47,022 nt of DNA. It comes from Bacillota bacterium. GTDB lineage: Bacteria > Bacillota > Clostridia > Lachnospirales > Lachnospiraceae. A program made the position numbers and the translations under genes. The stretch covers positions 1 to 47,022 of the forward strand of contig JAMPHT010000021.1 of NCBI GenBank assembly GCA_023663285.1, in the 5' to 3' direction. Under the pieces are notes generated by a model, which did not search any database, had not been told where the DNA came from, and saw nothing but the letters and a program-made list of their open reading frames with translations. Below are positions 1 through 7,908 of the stretch, piece after piece. Numbering within the stretch: the stretch's first letter is position 1; each line of letters begins with the position of its first letter.

Positions 1-173
1 AAGAGTAGTAAAAGTAAAATATTTGCTATATAGACTCTAAAAACCACATATCTGTCCATACGTTGTTGTTATACCGGAGGGGCGGGGAAGCCTGTCAGCC
101 GGTTTTGAAGCTTTCCGCTGATAAAGCGTACAGTGTGCCAGAGAGGCGGCATGGCGTAAAGAGACAGATCTTC

Positions 174-208
174 AAGGCAAGTGATGAGAGGCATCACTTG
201 CCTTTTTG
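174..208 (+). terminator. Intrinsic terminator in the speD leader, likely attenuator
   Basis: A perfect 12-bp stem pairs positions 174-185 with 193-204 around a 7-base loop and runs into T203-T207. The speD start codon is only 30 bases downstream, and that gap holds only a ribosome binding site. A terminator for an upstream gene would leave no room for a speD promoter, so it most likely sits inside the speD leader. A competing helix is possible between TTTTGAAG (103-110) and CTTCAAGG (170-177, with two G-U pairs). It would take the first four bases of the terminator stem. The ligand or sensor is not identified; the leader matches no riboswitch I recognise. Confidence 0.7.
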
Positions 209-237
209 TAACGGCTTTCCACAGGAGAGGAGAAAAA

Positions 238-996
238 ATGAGCGACAAGATTTCCCTGTATGGTTTCAATAATCTGACAAAATCTCTCAGCTTCAACATT
301 TATGACGTATGCTACGCCAAGACCCAGCGGGAGCAGAAGGATTACATTGCCTACATTGACAAACAGTATAATTCCGAGCGTCTGACCAAGATCCTTACCA
401 ACGTGACGGATATGATAGGCGCCAGGGTGTTAAATATTTCCAGTCAGGACTATGAGCCCCAGGGCAGTTCTGTGACGATCCTGGTGGCGGAGAAGAGCAT
501 GGTGCCTTTGGGAGACACCACGGTGGCGCATCTGGACAAGAGCCATATTACGGTGCATACCTATCCGGAATATCATCCGGAGACCTGCCTGGCCACCTTC
601 CGGGTGGATATTGACGTGGCTACCTGCGGGGAGATCACGCCCCTGTCTACCCTGGATTACCTGATCGGTTCCTTTGACTCGGACATTATCACCATGGATT
701 ACCGGGTCAGAGGATTTACCAGGGATATGGGCGGTCATAAGCTGTTTATCGACCACAGGATAACGTCGATCCAGGACTATATTGATCAATCCATTCTGCG
801 CAGGTATGACGCGGTGGATATCAATGTGTACGACGCAAATATTTTTCACACAAAGATGCTGATAAAGGAAATCGACCTGCAGGAGTATCTGTTCAACAGT
901 GACGTCTATGAGCTGCCGCCAAAGATCCGGCTGGAGATCATGGATAATCTGCGGAAAGAGATGATCGAGATATTCAGTGGGAGAAATGTATATTAG
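238..996 (+). CDS. speD: S-adenosylmethionine decarboxylase proenzyme (E. coli type)
   Basis: Decarboxylates S-adenosylmethionine to give the aminopropyl donor for spermidine synthesis, in the cytoplasm. The 252-residue product is close to the 264 residues of E. coli SpeD. It carries the self-cleavage motif [15 protein letters not shown], where cleavage before Ser102 would create the pyruvoyl cofactor. Other recognisable blocks are [10 protein letters not shown] near the start, [27 protein letters not shown] and NIFHTKML. I chose the ATG at 238 because AGGAGAGGAG lies just upstream and the family begins at this point. An earlier in-frame ATG at 181 lies inside the terminator stem. It is the first gene of a polyamine operon; the next gene starts 30 bases downstream. 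Expression is probably controlled by the leader terminator. Confidence 0.96.
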   Translation: MSDKISLYGFNNLTKSLSFNIYDVCYAKTQREQKDYIAYIDKQYNSERLTKILTNVTDMIGARVLNISSQDYEPQGSSVTILVAEKSMVPLGDTTVAHLDKSHITVHTYPEYHPETCLATFRVDIDVATCGEITPLSTLDYLIGSFDSDIITMDYRVRGFTRDMGGHKLFIDHRITSIQDYIDQSILRRYDAVDINVYDANIFHTKMLIKEIDLQEYLFNSDVYELPPKIRLEIMDNLRKEMIEIFSGRNVY

Positions 997-1026
997 CAGG
1001 TAGGAATTTCGGAAAGGAGACGCCGG

Positions 1027-2493
1027 ATGGGTCGTTTTGATCAGGCCAGGGCCCCTGTTTATGAGGCGTTGGAGGAGTTTAGGAAAAACAGGGTCGTACC
1101 CTTTGACGTGCCGGGGCATAAACGGGGCAGGGGAAATCCGGAGCTGGTGGAGCTGTTGGGGCAGCAGTGCGTGGGGATCGATGTGAATTCCATGAAGGCC
1201 CTGGATAATCTCTGCCATCCCGTGTCGGTCATCCGGGAGGCGGAGGAAATGGCGGCGGAAGCATTTGGAGCCGCCTATGCCTTTCTCATGGTGGGTGGAA
1301 CCACTTCCTCGGTGCAGAGCATGGTATTGAGCGTCTGCAAGAAAGGGGACAAGATCATCCTGCCCAGAAACGTACACAGAAGCGTTATCAATGCGCTGGT
1401 TCTGGGAGGCGCTATTCCCATCTATGTGAATCCGGACATGGACAGAAAGCTGGGGATCGCTTTGGGGATGAAGGTTTCCCAGGTGGAAAAGACTATCCGG
1501 GAAAATCCGGACGCTGTGGCAGTGCTGGTGAACAATCCCACCTATTACGGTATCTGCTCCGATTTGCGGAGCATTGTCAGGCTTGCCCATGCAAACGGCA
1601 TGAAGGTACTGGTTGACGAGGCTCACGGAACCCATTTTTATTTTGGGGAGGATATGCCTCTGTCGGCTATGGAGGCAGGAGCGGACATGGCTGCAGTCAG
1701 TATGCACAAGTCCGGCGGAAGCCTGACCCAGAGCTCTTTCCTGCTCACCGGGGCGGGAATGAATCCCGGCTATGTGCGACAGGTCATCAACCTGACTCAG
1801 ACCACCAGCGCATCCTATCTGCTGCTGGCAAGCCTGGATATTTCCAGGCGGAATCTGGCGCTTCGGGGAAAAGAGGAGTTTCGCAAGGTGACGGCGCTGG
1901 CTGAGTACGGGAGACAGGAGATCAACTGCATCGGCGGATACTATGCTTATACCGCGGAGCTGATCAATGGGGACAGTATCTTTGACTTTGACAGGACAAA
2001 GCTGACCGTCAACACTCTGGGCATCGGCCTGGCGGGAATCGAGGTCTATGATATCCTGCGGGATGAGTACGATATCCAGATGGAGCTTGGGGATATTGCA
2101 AATGTGCTTGCCTATATTTCCATCGGCGACAGGGAGCGGGATATGGAGCGGCTGATTGGCGCCCTGGCGGAGATCAGGCGGAAATATGCAAAAGATGATT
2201 CGGATATGTATACTCAGGAATATATCGATCCAAAGGTGGCGGTATCTCCCCAGAGCGCCTTTTACGCGGAGAAGGAAGCTCTGCCGCTGATGGAGACAAA
2301 AGGACGCATCTGCAGCGAGTTTGTCATGTGCTATCCGCCGGGCATCCCCATTCTGGCTCCCGGCGAGGAGATAACGGCGGAAATCCTGGAGTATATCGCA
2401 TATGCCAAGGAGAAGGGCTGTTCCATGACAGGGCCGGAGGATGCGGCCATTGAGCGGCTGAATGTGCTGAAAGAGATTTTGTTCACAGCATAA
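1027..2493 (+). CDS. speA: Arginine decarboxylase (Orn/Lys/Arg decarboxylase family, PLP fold type I)
   Basis: Predicted to decarboxylate arginine to agmatine. The 488-residue length fits the short Bacillus SpeA-type enzymes rather than the longer biodegradative or E. coli SpeA enzymes. Visible features are the N-terminal PFDVPGHKRG block, GGTTSSVQSM, the cofactor-binding VDEAHG (Asp197), and SMHKSGGSLTQSS, where Lys228 should carry pyridoxal phosphate. The C-terminal Orn/Lys/Arg decarboxylase domain ends with CYPPGIPILAPGE. Sequence alone does not separate arginine from lysine or ornithine as substrate. Arginine is favoured because agmatine deiminase and N-carbamoylputrescine amidase genes occur in the same window. 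Spacing to speE is 17 bases, so the genes are probably cotranscribed. Confidence 0.88.
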   Translation: MGRFDQARAPVYEALEEFRKNRVVPFDVPGHKRGRGNPELVELLGQQCVGIDVNSMKALDNLCHPVSVIREAEEMAAEAFGAAYAFLMVGGTTSSVQSMVLSVCKKGDKIILPRNVHRSVINALVLGGAIPIYVNPDMDRKLGIALGMKVSQVEKTIRENPDAVAVLVNNPTYYGICSDLRSIVRLAHANGMKVLVDEAHGTHFYFGEDMPLSAMEAGADMAAVSMHKSGGSLTQSSFLLTGAGMNPGYVRQVINLTQTTSASYLLLASLDISRRNLALRGKEEFRKVTALAEYGRQEINCIGGYYAYTAELINGDSIFDFDRTKLTVNTLGIGLAGIEVYDILRDEYDIQMELGDIANVLAYISIGDRERDMERLIGALAEIRRKYAKDDSDMYTQEYIDPKVAVSPQSAFYAEKEALPLMETKGRICSEFVMCYPPGIPILAPGEEITAEILEYIAYAKEKGCSMTGPEDAAIERLNVLKEILFTA

Positions 2494-2510
2494 AAAAGAG
2501 GTGACAGTAT

Positions 2511-3368
2511 ATGGAGTTGTGGTTTTCGGAGCCCCACACGCCGGATGTAAAGCTCTCCATCCGGGTGGACAGGCAGCTTTATAGCGGAGAAAGTGATTTT
2601 CAGAGGATCGACGTGTTTGAATCGCCGGAATTCGGGCGGTTTCTTGTGCTGGACGGCTATATCATGCTGACGGAGAAGGACGAGTTTATCTATCATGAGA
2701 TGATCGTCCATGTGCCCATGGCGGTCCATCCGGATGTAAAAAGGGTGCTTGTCATCGGAGCGGGGGACGGCGGCGCAGTCAGAGAGCTTGTAAAGTATCC
2801 TGAGATCCGGCACATAGACCTGGTGGAAATTGACCAGCAGGTGATCCAGGTGTGCAGGGAGTTCCTTCCCAGGACCGCCTGCAGGCTGGACGAGGAGAGG
2901 GTGCATATCCACTATGAGGACGGGCTGAGATTTGTCCGCGGGAAAGAGGATGAATACGACCTGATCATTGTGGATTCCACGGACCCTTTCGGACCGGGAG
3001 AGGGTCTGTTTACCAAAGAGTTTTACGGAAACTGCTACAAGGCGCTGAAGGAGGACGGCATCATGGTAAATCAGCATGAGAGCCCCTTTTATGAGGCGGA
3101 CGCCACGGCCTGTATGCGGGCGCATAAGCGCATTGTGGAAACCTTTCCCATCAGCCGGGTCTATCAGGCTCACATTCCAACCTACCCTTCCGGGCATTGG
3201 CTGTTTGGCTTTGCTTCCAAGAAATACCATCCGGTACATGATCTGGACAGGGAGCGCTGGCTGAACAGGGAGCTGGATACCCGATATTACACACCAAGGC
3301 TCCATGAGGGCGCGTTTTGTCTCCCTGCTTATGTGGAAAAATTGTTGCGGAGAGTGGAGGTGCGGTGA
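2511..3368 (+). CDS. speE: Spermidine synthase (polyamine aminopropyltransferase)
   Basis: Transfers an aminopropyl group from decarboxylated S-adenosylmethionine to putrescine. The 285-residue protein has the small N-terminal beta domain followed by a Rossmann methyltransferase-like fold. The nucleotide-binding loop GAGDGG is at residues 83-88, DLVEID follows, and the family signature IIVDSTDPFGPGEGLF contains Asp155 and Asp158. The end of the active-site region is recognisable in TYPSGHWLFG. It directly follows the arginine decarboxylase gene, with GAGGTGA as ribosome binding site. Specificity for putrescine rather than another amine such as agmatine is inferred from context only. Confidence 0.94.
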   Translation: MELWFSEPHTPDVKLSIRVDRQLYSGESDFQRIDVFESPEFGRFLVLDGYIMLTEKDEFIYHEMIVHVPMAVHPDVKRVLVIGAGDGGAVRELVKYPEIRHIDLVEIDQQVIQVCREFLPRTACRLDEERVHIHYEDGLRFVRGKEDEYDLIIVDSTDPFGPGEGLFTKEFYGNCYKALKEDGIMVNQHESPFYEADATACMRAHKRIVETFPISRVYQAHIPTYPSGHWLFGFASKKYHPVHDLDRERWLNRELDTRYYTPRLHEGAFCLPAYVEKLLRRVEVR

Positions 3369-3447
3369 CAGAGCCGCCGGCGCAGGAACTTAAAAAAGCA
3401 GCGTAGAAAAAGCTGCTGCTGAAAAAGAAAGGCATGGGTAGGAAAGC

Positions 3448-4863
3448 TTGAAAAGGAATTCCGGAAAAATTGCGGAGACTGCGGCGTTAGTAGTGATGAC
3501 GTGCGCCCTTTTTCTGGCGGTGGTCTTTGCTGTGATCCATTTTACAGGTCAGAAGTCCACAGAGGAACAGAGCAGTGAAACCTTACCGGCTGAAGATATG
3601 ACACGCGTGTCAGGCACTGACTGGGGATCTTCGCAGACAGGTCCCGGATCATCGGGACCGGAAAATGAAGCGCCGACAGGATCAGACCAGACCCCTGATA
3701 CGGAGCCGGAAGCGGAGGAAGGGTCCGGAGATACGGCAGATTCTTCTGAATCCGGACAGGAATCTTTGACACCGGGAAGCTCGGCGGAGCCGGAAGATTC
3801 CTCAAGACCGGGAGGCGGGTCTGACGAAGGATCGAAAGCTTCGCCGGAGGCTTTGCTGGCAAATATGAGTATCAGAGAAAAGGTTTATCAGCTTTTTATG
3901 GTGTTTCCCTCTGCGGTGACAGGCGTGTCACCTGTGACGAAAGCAGGAGATCGAACCCGCCAGGCGCTTGCAGATTACCCCGTGGGGGGCTTTATCTACG
4001 ATAAGACCAACATGGTGAGCAGAGCACAGGTGACAGAGATGCTGACCAAGGTACAGACATATTCCAGGATTCCTCTGATCCTCACCTGTGACGAGGAGGG
4101 AGGCCGGGTGAACCGCCTGATGAGTACGGTGGGGACCACTTATATAGACAGCATGATGAGCTATCGGGACCAGGGTCCGGAGAAGGCGGCGGAAAATGCA
4201 AAGACCATTGCAGCGGACCTGGCAAGCTGCGGTTTCAATACAGATCTTGCGCCGGTGGCGGACGTATGGTCCAACCCCGAAAATAAGGTGATCGGGGATC
4301 GGGCGTACAGCGACGATTTTGACCAGGCCGCCACCCTGGTGGCGTTTGCGGTGGAGGGCTTTCACGCAGGGGGAGTGGCCTGTACCCTGAAGCATTTCCC
4401 CGGTCATGGGGATACTGCGGCGGATTCCCATACAGGCGCTGCCTATGTGACAAAGACCCTTGATCAGCTGCGAAGCGGAGAACTGCTTCCTTTCCAGGCG
4501 GGGATAGACGCGGGGGCGGATATGGTCATGATAGGGCATCTGACCGTCTCGGATATAGAGGATGTTCCGGCTCTCTTCTCCTATCGGATCGTGACGGAGC
4601 TTCTCAGGGAAGAGATGGGATTTGAGGGAGTGGTGATAACGGATTCCCTGCAAATGAAAGCGGTGACGGATTATTACGACAGCGGCCAGGCGGCGGTGCT
4701 GGCGATACAGGCGGGAGTGGATATCCTGCTGTGCCCGCAGGATCTGGAGGCGGCTGCGAACGCCCTGATCAATGCGGTGGAGACAGGGGCGATCTCGGAG
4801 GAAAGGCTGAACGAGAGTGTGCTGCGGATCCTGCGGCTGAAAGAAAAAATGGGTCTTTTATAA
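3448..4863 (+). CDS. Membrane-anchored GH3 beta-N-acetylhexosaminidase (NagZ-like)
   Basis: Predicted to remove terminal N-acetylglucosamine from peptidoglycan-derived or other amino-sugar oligosaccharides outside the membrane. A single N-terminal membrane segment (about residues 10-32) is followed by a roughly 100-residue Ser/Glu/Pro/Gly-rich linker (35-132), then the GH3 barrel. The NagZ-type motif KHFPGHG is at 315-321, with the DSH dyad at 326-328. The predicted nucleophile Asp399 is in VVITDSLQMKAV. I read it from a TTG start at 3448 with GGAAAG just upstream; no in-frame ATG fits the signal segment. It lies 79 bases after speE and 35 bases before the dehydrogenase gene, so it seems part of the polyamine operon although its function is unrelated. 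Confidence 0.9.
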   Translation: MKRNSGKIAETAALVVMTCALFLAVVFAVIHFTGQKSTEEQSSETLPAEDMTRVSGTDWGSSQTGPGSSGPENEAPTGSDQTPDTEPEAEEGSGDTADSSESGQESLTPGSSAEPEDSSRPGGGSDEGSKASPEALLANMSIREKVYQLFMVFPSAVTGVSPVTKAGDRTRQALADYPVGGFIYDKTNMVSRAQVTEMLTKVQTYSRIPLILTCDEEGGRVNRLMSTVGTTYIDSMMSYRDQGPEKAAENAKTIAADLASCGFNTDLAPVADVWSNPENKVIGDRAYSDDFDQAATLVAFAVEGFHAGGVACTLKHFPGHGDTAADSHTGAAYVTKTLDQLRSGELLPFQAGIDAGADMVMIGHLTVSDIEDVPALFSYRIVTELLREEMGFEGVVITDSLQMKAVTDYYDSGQAAVLAIQAGVDILLCPQDLEAAANALINAVETGAISEERLNESVLRILRLKEKMGLL

Positions 4864-4898
4864 GGGGAAGAGGAATGACGGAAAGAGAGGAGAAAAAG

Positions 4899-6179
4899 AT
4901 GTCTAAGATCATGATCATCGGCTGCGGAGGCGTGGCTTCCGTGGCAATCCAGAAGTGTGCGGGGAAGGCGGATGTGTTTTCGGAAATCTGCATTGCCAGC
5001 CGCACGGTGGCCAAGTGCGACGCGCTGAAGGCAAAAATTGAGGAAGCTTGTAAGAGGACCGGAAAGCAGGCTCCTGTCATTACCACGGCAAAGGTGGACG
5101 CGGACGACGTGGAGGATCTGACGGCTTTGATCAAAAGAGAACAGCCGAAGGCAGTGCTGAATCTGGCCCTGCCCTACCAGGATCTGACTATCATGGACGC
5201 TTGCCTGGCCTGCGGCGTGGACTATATCGACACGGCAAATTACGAGGCGGAGGATACGGAGGATCCCGAATGGCGGGCGGTCTATGAAAAGCGCTGCAGG
5301 GAAAAGGGCTTTACGGCCTATTTTGACTATTCCTGGCAGTGGGCATATAAGGAGCGCTTTGAGAAGGCGGGTATCACGGGACTGCTGGGCAGCGGCTTTG
5401 ACCCTGGCGTCACCGGTGTGTTTTCCGCCTATGCCCTGAAGCATTATTTTGACGAGATCCACTATATTGACATCATGGACTGCAACGGGGGAGACCACGG
5501 CTATCCCTTTGCCACCAACTTTAACCCGGAGATCAATCTCAGAGAGGTTTCCGCCAACGGCTCCTACTGGGAGGACGGCCATTGGGTGGAGACAAAGCCC
5601 ATGGAGATCAAGCGGGAGTACGATTTTGCCCAGGTGGGGAAAAAGGATATGTACCTGCTGCACCATGAGGAAATCGAATCCCTGGCGCAGAATATTCCCG
5701 GCATTAAGCGGATCCGTTTCTTTATGACCTTCGGACAGAGCTATCTGACACACATGAAATGTCTGGAAAATGTGGGGATGCTGCGCACAGACCCTGTGAT
5801 GTACGAGGGGCGTGAGATCGTGCCCATCCAATTTCTGAAGGCGCTGCTTCCCGACCCTGCATCCCTGGGGCCCCGCACCGTGGGCAAGACCAACATCGGC
5901 TGTATTTTTAAAGGAGTGAAGGACGGCAAGGAGAAGTCTGTTTATATTTATAATGTCTGCGATCATCAGGAATGTTACAAAGAACTGGGTTCTCAGGCAA
6001 TTTCCTACACTACGGGGGTTCCCGCCATGATCGGGGCAATGCTGGTCATGAACGGCGTCTGGAAAAGGCCGGGGGTATTCAATGTGGAAGAGTTTGATCC
6101 GGATCCCTTTATGGAAGCGCTGAATCAATACGGACTGCCCTGGGTGGTGGAGGAAGATCCCACGCCCATAGAAGTGTGA
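4899..6179 (+). CDS. Carboxynorspermidine/carboxyspermidine dehydrogenase (saccharopine dehydrogenase family)
   Basis: Predicted to condense putrescine (or diaminopropane) with L-aspartate semialdehyde and reduce the imine with NADPH, giving carboxyspermidine or carboxynorspermidine for NspC. The 426-residue product begins with a Rossmann nucleotide-binding segment (IMIIGCGGVASVAIQKC). It continues with the family block GSGFDPGVTGVFSAYA, and near the end has TTGVPAMIGAMLV. The start at 4899 follows AGAGAGGAG and puts the Rossmann strand at residue 3; an in-frame ATG at 4875 is a weaker alternative. The partner decarboxylase gene is 18 kb away in this window, although the two usually sit together in clostridial genomes. 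Confidence 0.88.
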   Translation: MSKIMIIGCGGVASVAIQKCAGKADVFSEICIASRTVAKCDALKAKIEEACKRTGKQAPVITTAKVDADDVEDLTALIKREQPKAVLNLALPYQDLTIMDACLACGVDYIDTANYEAEDTEDPEWRAVYEKRCREKGFTAYFDYSWQWAYKERFEKAGITGLLGSGFDPGVTGVFSAYALKHYFDEIHYIDIMDCNGGDHGYPFATNFNPEINLREVSANGSYWEDGHWVETKPMEIKREYDFAQVGKKDMYLLHHEEIESLAQNIPGIKRIRFFMTFGQSYLTHMKCLENVGMLRTDPVMYEGREIVPIQFLKALLPDPASLGPRTVGKTNIGCIFKGVKDGKEKSVYIYNVCDHQECYKELGSQAISYTTGVPAMIGAMLVMNGVWKRPGVFNVEEFDPDPFMEALNQYGLPWVVEEDPTPIEV

Positions 6180-6180
6180 A

Positions 6181-6239
6181 CGGAATGAAGATATTCTAAG
6201 GTCAGAAAGGACCTGACCTAAGAATATCTAATCATTCCG
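6181..6239. repeat. Long imperfect inverted repeat after the dehydrogenase gene
   Basis: The arms 6181-6205 and 6213-6239 pair over about 25 bases with one mismatch and a two-base bulge, around a seven-base loop. It begins immediately after the dehydrogenase stop codon. No T-run follows, so it is not a standard terminator. It could still stabilise an mRNA 3' end or act as a factor-dependent stop. Confidence 0.8.
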
Positions 6240-6265
6240 GGAAGAATCCGCAGGCGGATTCTTCC
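6240..6265. repeat. Perfect 12-bp inverted repeat with two-base centre
   Basis: GGAAGAATCCGC (6240-6251) is repeated in inverse orientation at 6254-6265, separated by AG. It directly abuts the preceding inverted repeat. No T-run follows. Function is not clear from sequence. Confidence 0.8.
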
Positions 6266-6298
6266 GGCCTTGCGGCGGTTTATTGATTGTTCTTGACA

Positions 6299-6322
6299 AT
6301 AGAATCAGCCTTTTGATTCTAT
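6299..6322 (+). promoter_or_regulatory. Candidate operator upstream of the GH88 gene
   Basis: ATAGAATCA (6299-6307) and TGATTCTAT (6314-6322) form a perfect 9-bp dyad. It directly follows TTGACA (6293-6298) and is followed by TATAAA (6320-6325). The spacing between those two hexamers is 21 bases, too long for a standard promoter, so the exact promoter is uncertain. The dyad position fits repressor control. A further inverted repeat (6323-6333 with 6337-6348) follows and could fold in the leader. Confidence 0.4.
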
Positions 6323-6450
6323 AAAGAGGGTGTATAACACACCTCTTTGTGCAGGCATGACTGGAAGTTTGTGAAAGGTTGACCCTGGCAGGATAGCAGA
6401 CAAAGAGATATTTCAGGCGGAAAGCCTGTCAAAAGGAGCAGCATAGAAGA

Positions 6451-7593
6451 ATGGAGGTTGAGTTGAACATGGAAGAAAATCAGAAAAAATGGGCGGAAGA
6501 AACACTGGCGAGGGTGGAGCGTAAGCTGGCAAAGGTCAGCGAAAGATCGGCGGACAAGATACCTTATACCACGTCGGCGGGTGTGCATGACGACAGGAGC
6601 GGCGACATCGGCTGGTGGACAAACGGCTTCTGGGGCGGCATGATGTGGCAGATGTACACCCTGACCGGTGAGGAAAAATACCGCCGGATCGCAGAGGACA
6701 ACGAGAGAAAGCTGGACGCCTGCCTGATGGATTACGGCAAGCTGGATCATGATAACGGTTTCAAATGGCTTCCCACCGCCGTGGCGGATTACCGGGTGAC
6801 GGGAAATGCAGCGTCCAGAAACAGGGGACTTCTGGCGGCGGGCAACCTTGCGGGAAGATATAACAATAAGGGCTGTTTTATCAGGGCCTGGAACGAGTGG
6901 GGAGAGGACGACCACAGGGGCTGGGCGATCATCGACTGCATGATGAATCTGCCTCTGCTGTATTGGGCTTCGGAGGAGACCACTGACCCCAGATTCCGGC
7001 AGATTGCCATGAGCCACGCGGACACGGCGGCGAAGGCTTTTGTCCGGGGGGACGGCTCTGTCAACCATATTGTGGAGTTTGACCTGGAGACGGGAGAAAT
7101 GGTAAAGAGCTACGGCGGTCAGGGCTATGGAACAGGTTCCTCCTGGACCAGAGGGCAGGCATGGGGGCTGTACGGCTTTACCTTAAGCTTCCTGCATACA
7201 AAAAAAGAATCATATCTGGATACGGCGGAGAGAATCGCCAACTATTTTATTGCCAATATACCGGAGGACGGGCTGATACCCGTGGATTTCAGACAGCCGC
7301 CGGAGGTGTCCTGGCAGGACTCCACAGCGGCAGCCATAGCAGCCTGCGGCCTGATCGAGCTGTCGAAGCTCAGAGAGGGGCGGCAGGGGAGTATTTACCT
7401 GAATGCAGCTCTGAAGCTGCTCCATGCCCTGGCGGAGCACAGTGTAAACTGGAACGAGGGAGAGGATGATCTGCTGGAGAAATGTACGGCTGCATACCAT
7501 GAAGAGGTACACGAATTCTCCATTATTTATGGCGATTATTATTTCCTTGAGGCCCTGATGAAGCTGAATGAGAAGGAGTTGTTCATCTGGTAG
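6451..7593 (+). CDS. GH88-family unsaturated uronyl hydrolase
   Basis: Predicted cytoplasmic enzyme that removes the 4,5-unsaturated uronic acid left at the non-reducing end of oligosaccharides by polysaccharide lyases. The 380-residue length and (alpha/alpha)6-type blocks fit the family. Likely catalytic aspartates are Asp101 in LDHDNGFKWLP and Asp162 in IIDCMMNLPLLYWASE. The family block SSWTRGQAWGLYGF spans about 230-243, and WQDSTAAAIAACG lies toward the end. No signal peptide is seen. The start at 6451 has AGGAG 12 bases upstream; the in-frame ATG at 6469 is possible. It is first in a locus with rhamnosidase and GH3 genes, which suggests rhamnose- and uronate-containing glycans. Substrate is not determined by the sequence. 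Confidence 0.88.
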   Translation: MEVELNMEENQKKWAEETLARVERKLAKVSERSADKIPYTTSAGVHDDRSGDIGWWTNGFWGGMMWQMYTLTGEEKYRRIAEDNERKLDACLMDYGKLDHDNGFKWLPTAVADYRVTGNAASRNRGLLAAGNLAGRYNNKGCFIRAWNEWGEDDHRGWAIIDCMMNLPLLYWASEETTDPRFRQIAMSHADTAAKAFVRGDGSVNHIVEFDLETGEMVKSYGGQGYGTGSSWTRGQAWGLYGFTLSFLHTKKESYLDTAERIANYFIANIPEDGLIPVDFRQPPEVSWQDSTAAAIAACGLIELSKLREGRQGSIYLNAALKLLHALAEHSVNWNEGEDDLLEKCTAAYHEEVHEFSIIYGDYYFLEALMKLNEKELFIW

Positions 7594-7621
7594 CTTTTTT
7601 GACGGAAAGCAAGGCAGTTAG

Positions 7622-7795
7622 TCAATTGTGTTGACTTTGTGCCTCCGGGGAAAAAAGCTCCTTGCCCACACTGCAGAGAGGGCATAAAAAATTTTCCGGT
7701 ACGTTTTCCCAAGGGGTTCCGGGGGCGATTCCGCCCTCGGAATACCCTGCTTCTTCATCATATTCCCATCCGCATACGTCGCAAATATATTTCAT
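7622..7795 (-). CDS. Rubredoxin
   Basis: A 57-residue one-iron electron carrier of the cytoplasm. The four iron-ligand cysteines are present as CDVCG (Cys5, Cys8) and CPLC (Cys38, Cys41). The typical YDEEAGYSEGGIAPGTPW and VPENFLCPLC stretches lie between and around them. The start at 7795 follows AAAGGAG with a seven-base spacing; longer in-frame readings add a tail foreign to the family. It lies 113 bases downstream of the araC-type gene on the same strand and converges on the GH88 gene. Its redox partner is not encoded here. Confidence 0.95.
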   Translation of the reverse strand: MKYICDVCGWEYDEEAGYSEGGIAPGTPWENVPENFLCPLCSVGKELFSPEAQSQHN

Positions 7796-7908
7796 GGCTG
7801 AATCTCCTTTTTTCTGTATTATGACCGGACAGGGACAAAAATATTCCACAGATAGACCGTTTTCACGGCTTGCTTGCACGAATCCTTTCTGACAACTTAT
7901 TTTTGGTT

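Noticed and set aside
1-173. Known riboswitch class in the speD leader (SAM, guanidine, other)
   Set aside because: I looked for the conserved cores of the SAM-I, ykkC-type and yybP-type classes and did not find them.
174-208. Terminator belonging to a gene left of the window
   Set aside because: Only 30 bases remain before the speD start, filled by its ribosome binding site, so a promoter would not fit after it. Leader placement is more likely, though not proven.
63-272. Possible leader peptide before speD
   Set aside because: It starts with TTG without a ribosome binding site, runs through the terminator and ends inside speD; no regulatory codon run is seen.
430-1707. 425-residue open frame on the minus strand across speD and speA
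   Set aside because: It lies antisense to two clearly recognised genes and resembles no protein; such long antisense frames are common in this codon usage.
4674-6128. 484-residue minus-strand frame across the dehydrogenase gene
   Set aside because: Histidine/leucine-rich antisense shadow of a recognised enzyme, without a ribosome binding site.
6293-6325. TTGACA and TATAAA as a standard promoter for the GH88 gene
   Set aside because: The spacing is 21 bases, too long for a normal sigma-A promoter; kept only as context for the operator-like dyad.
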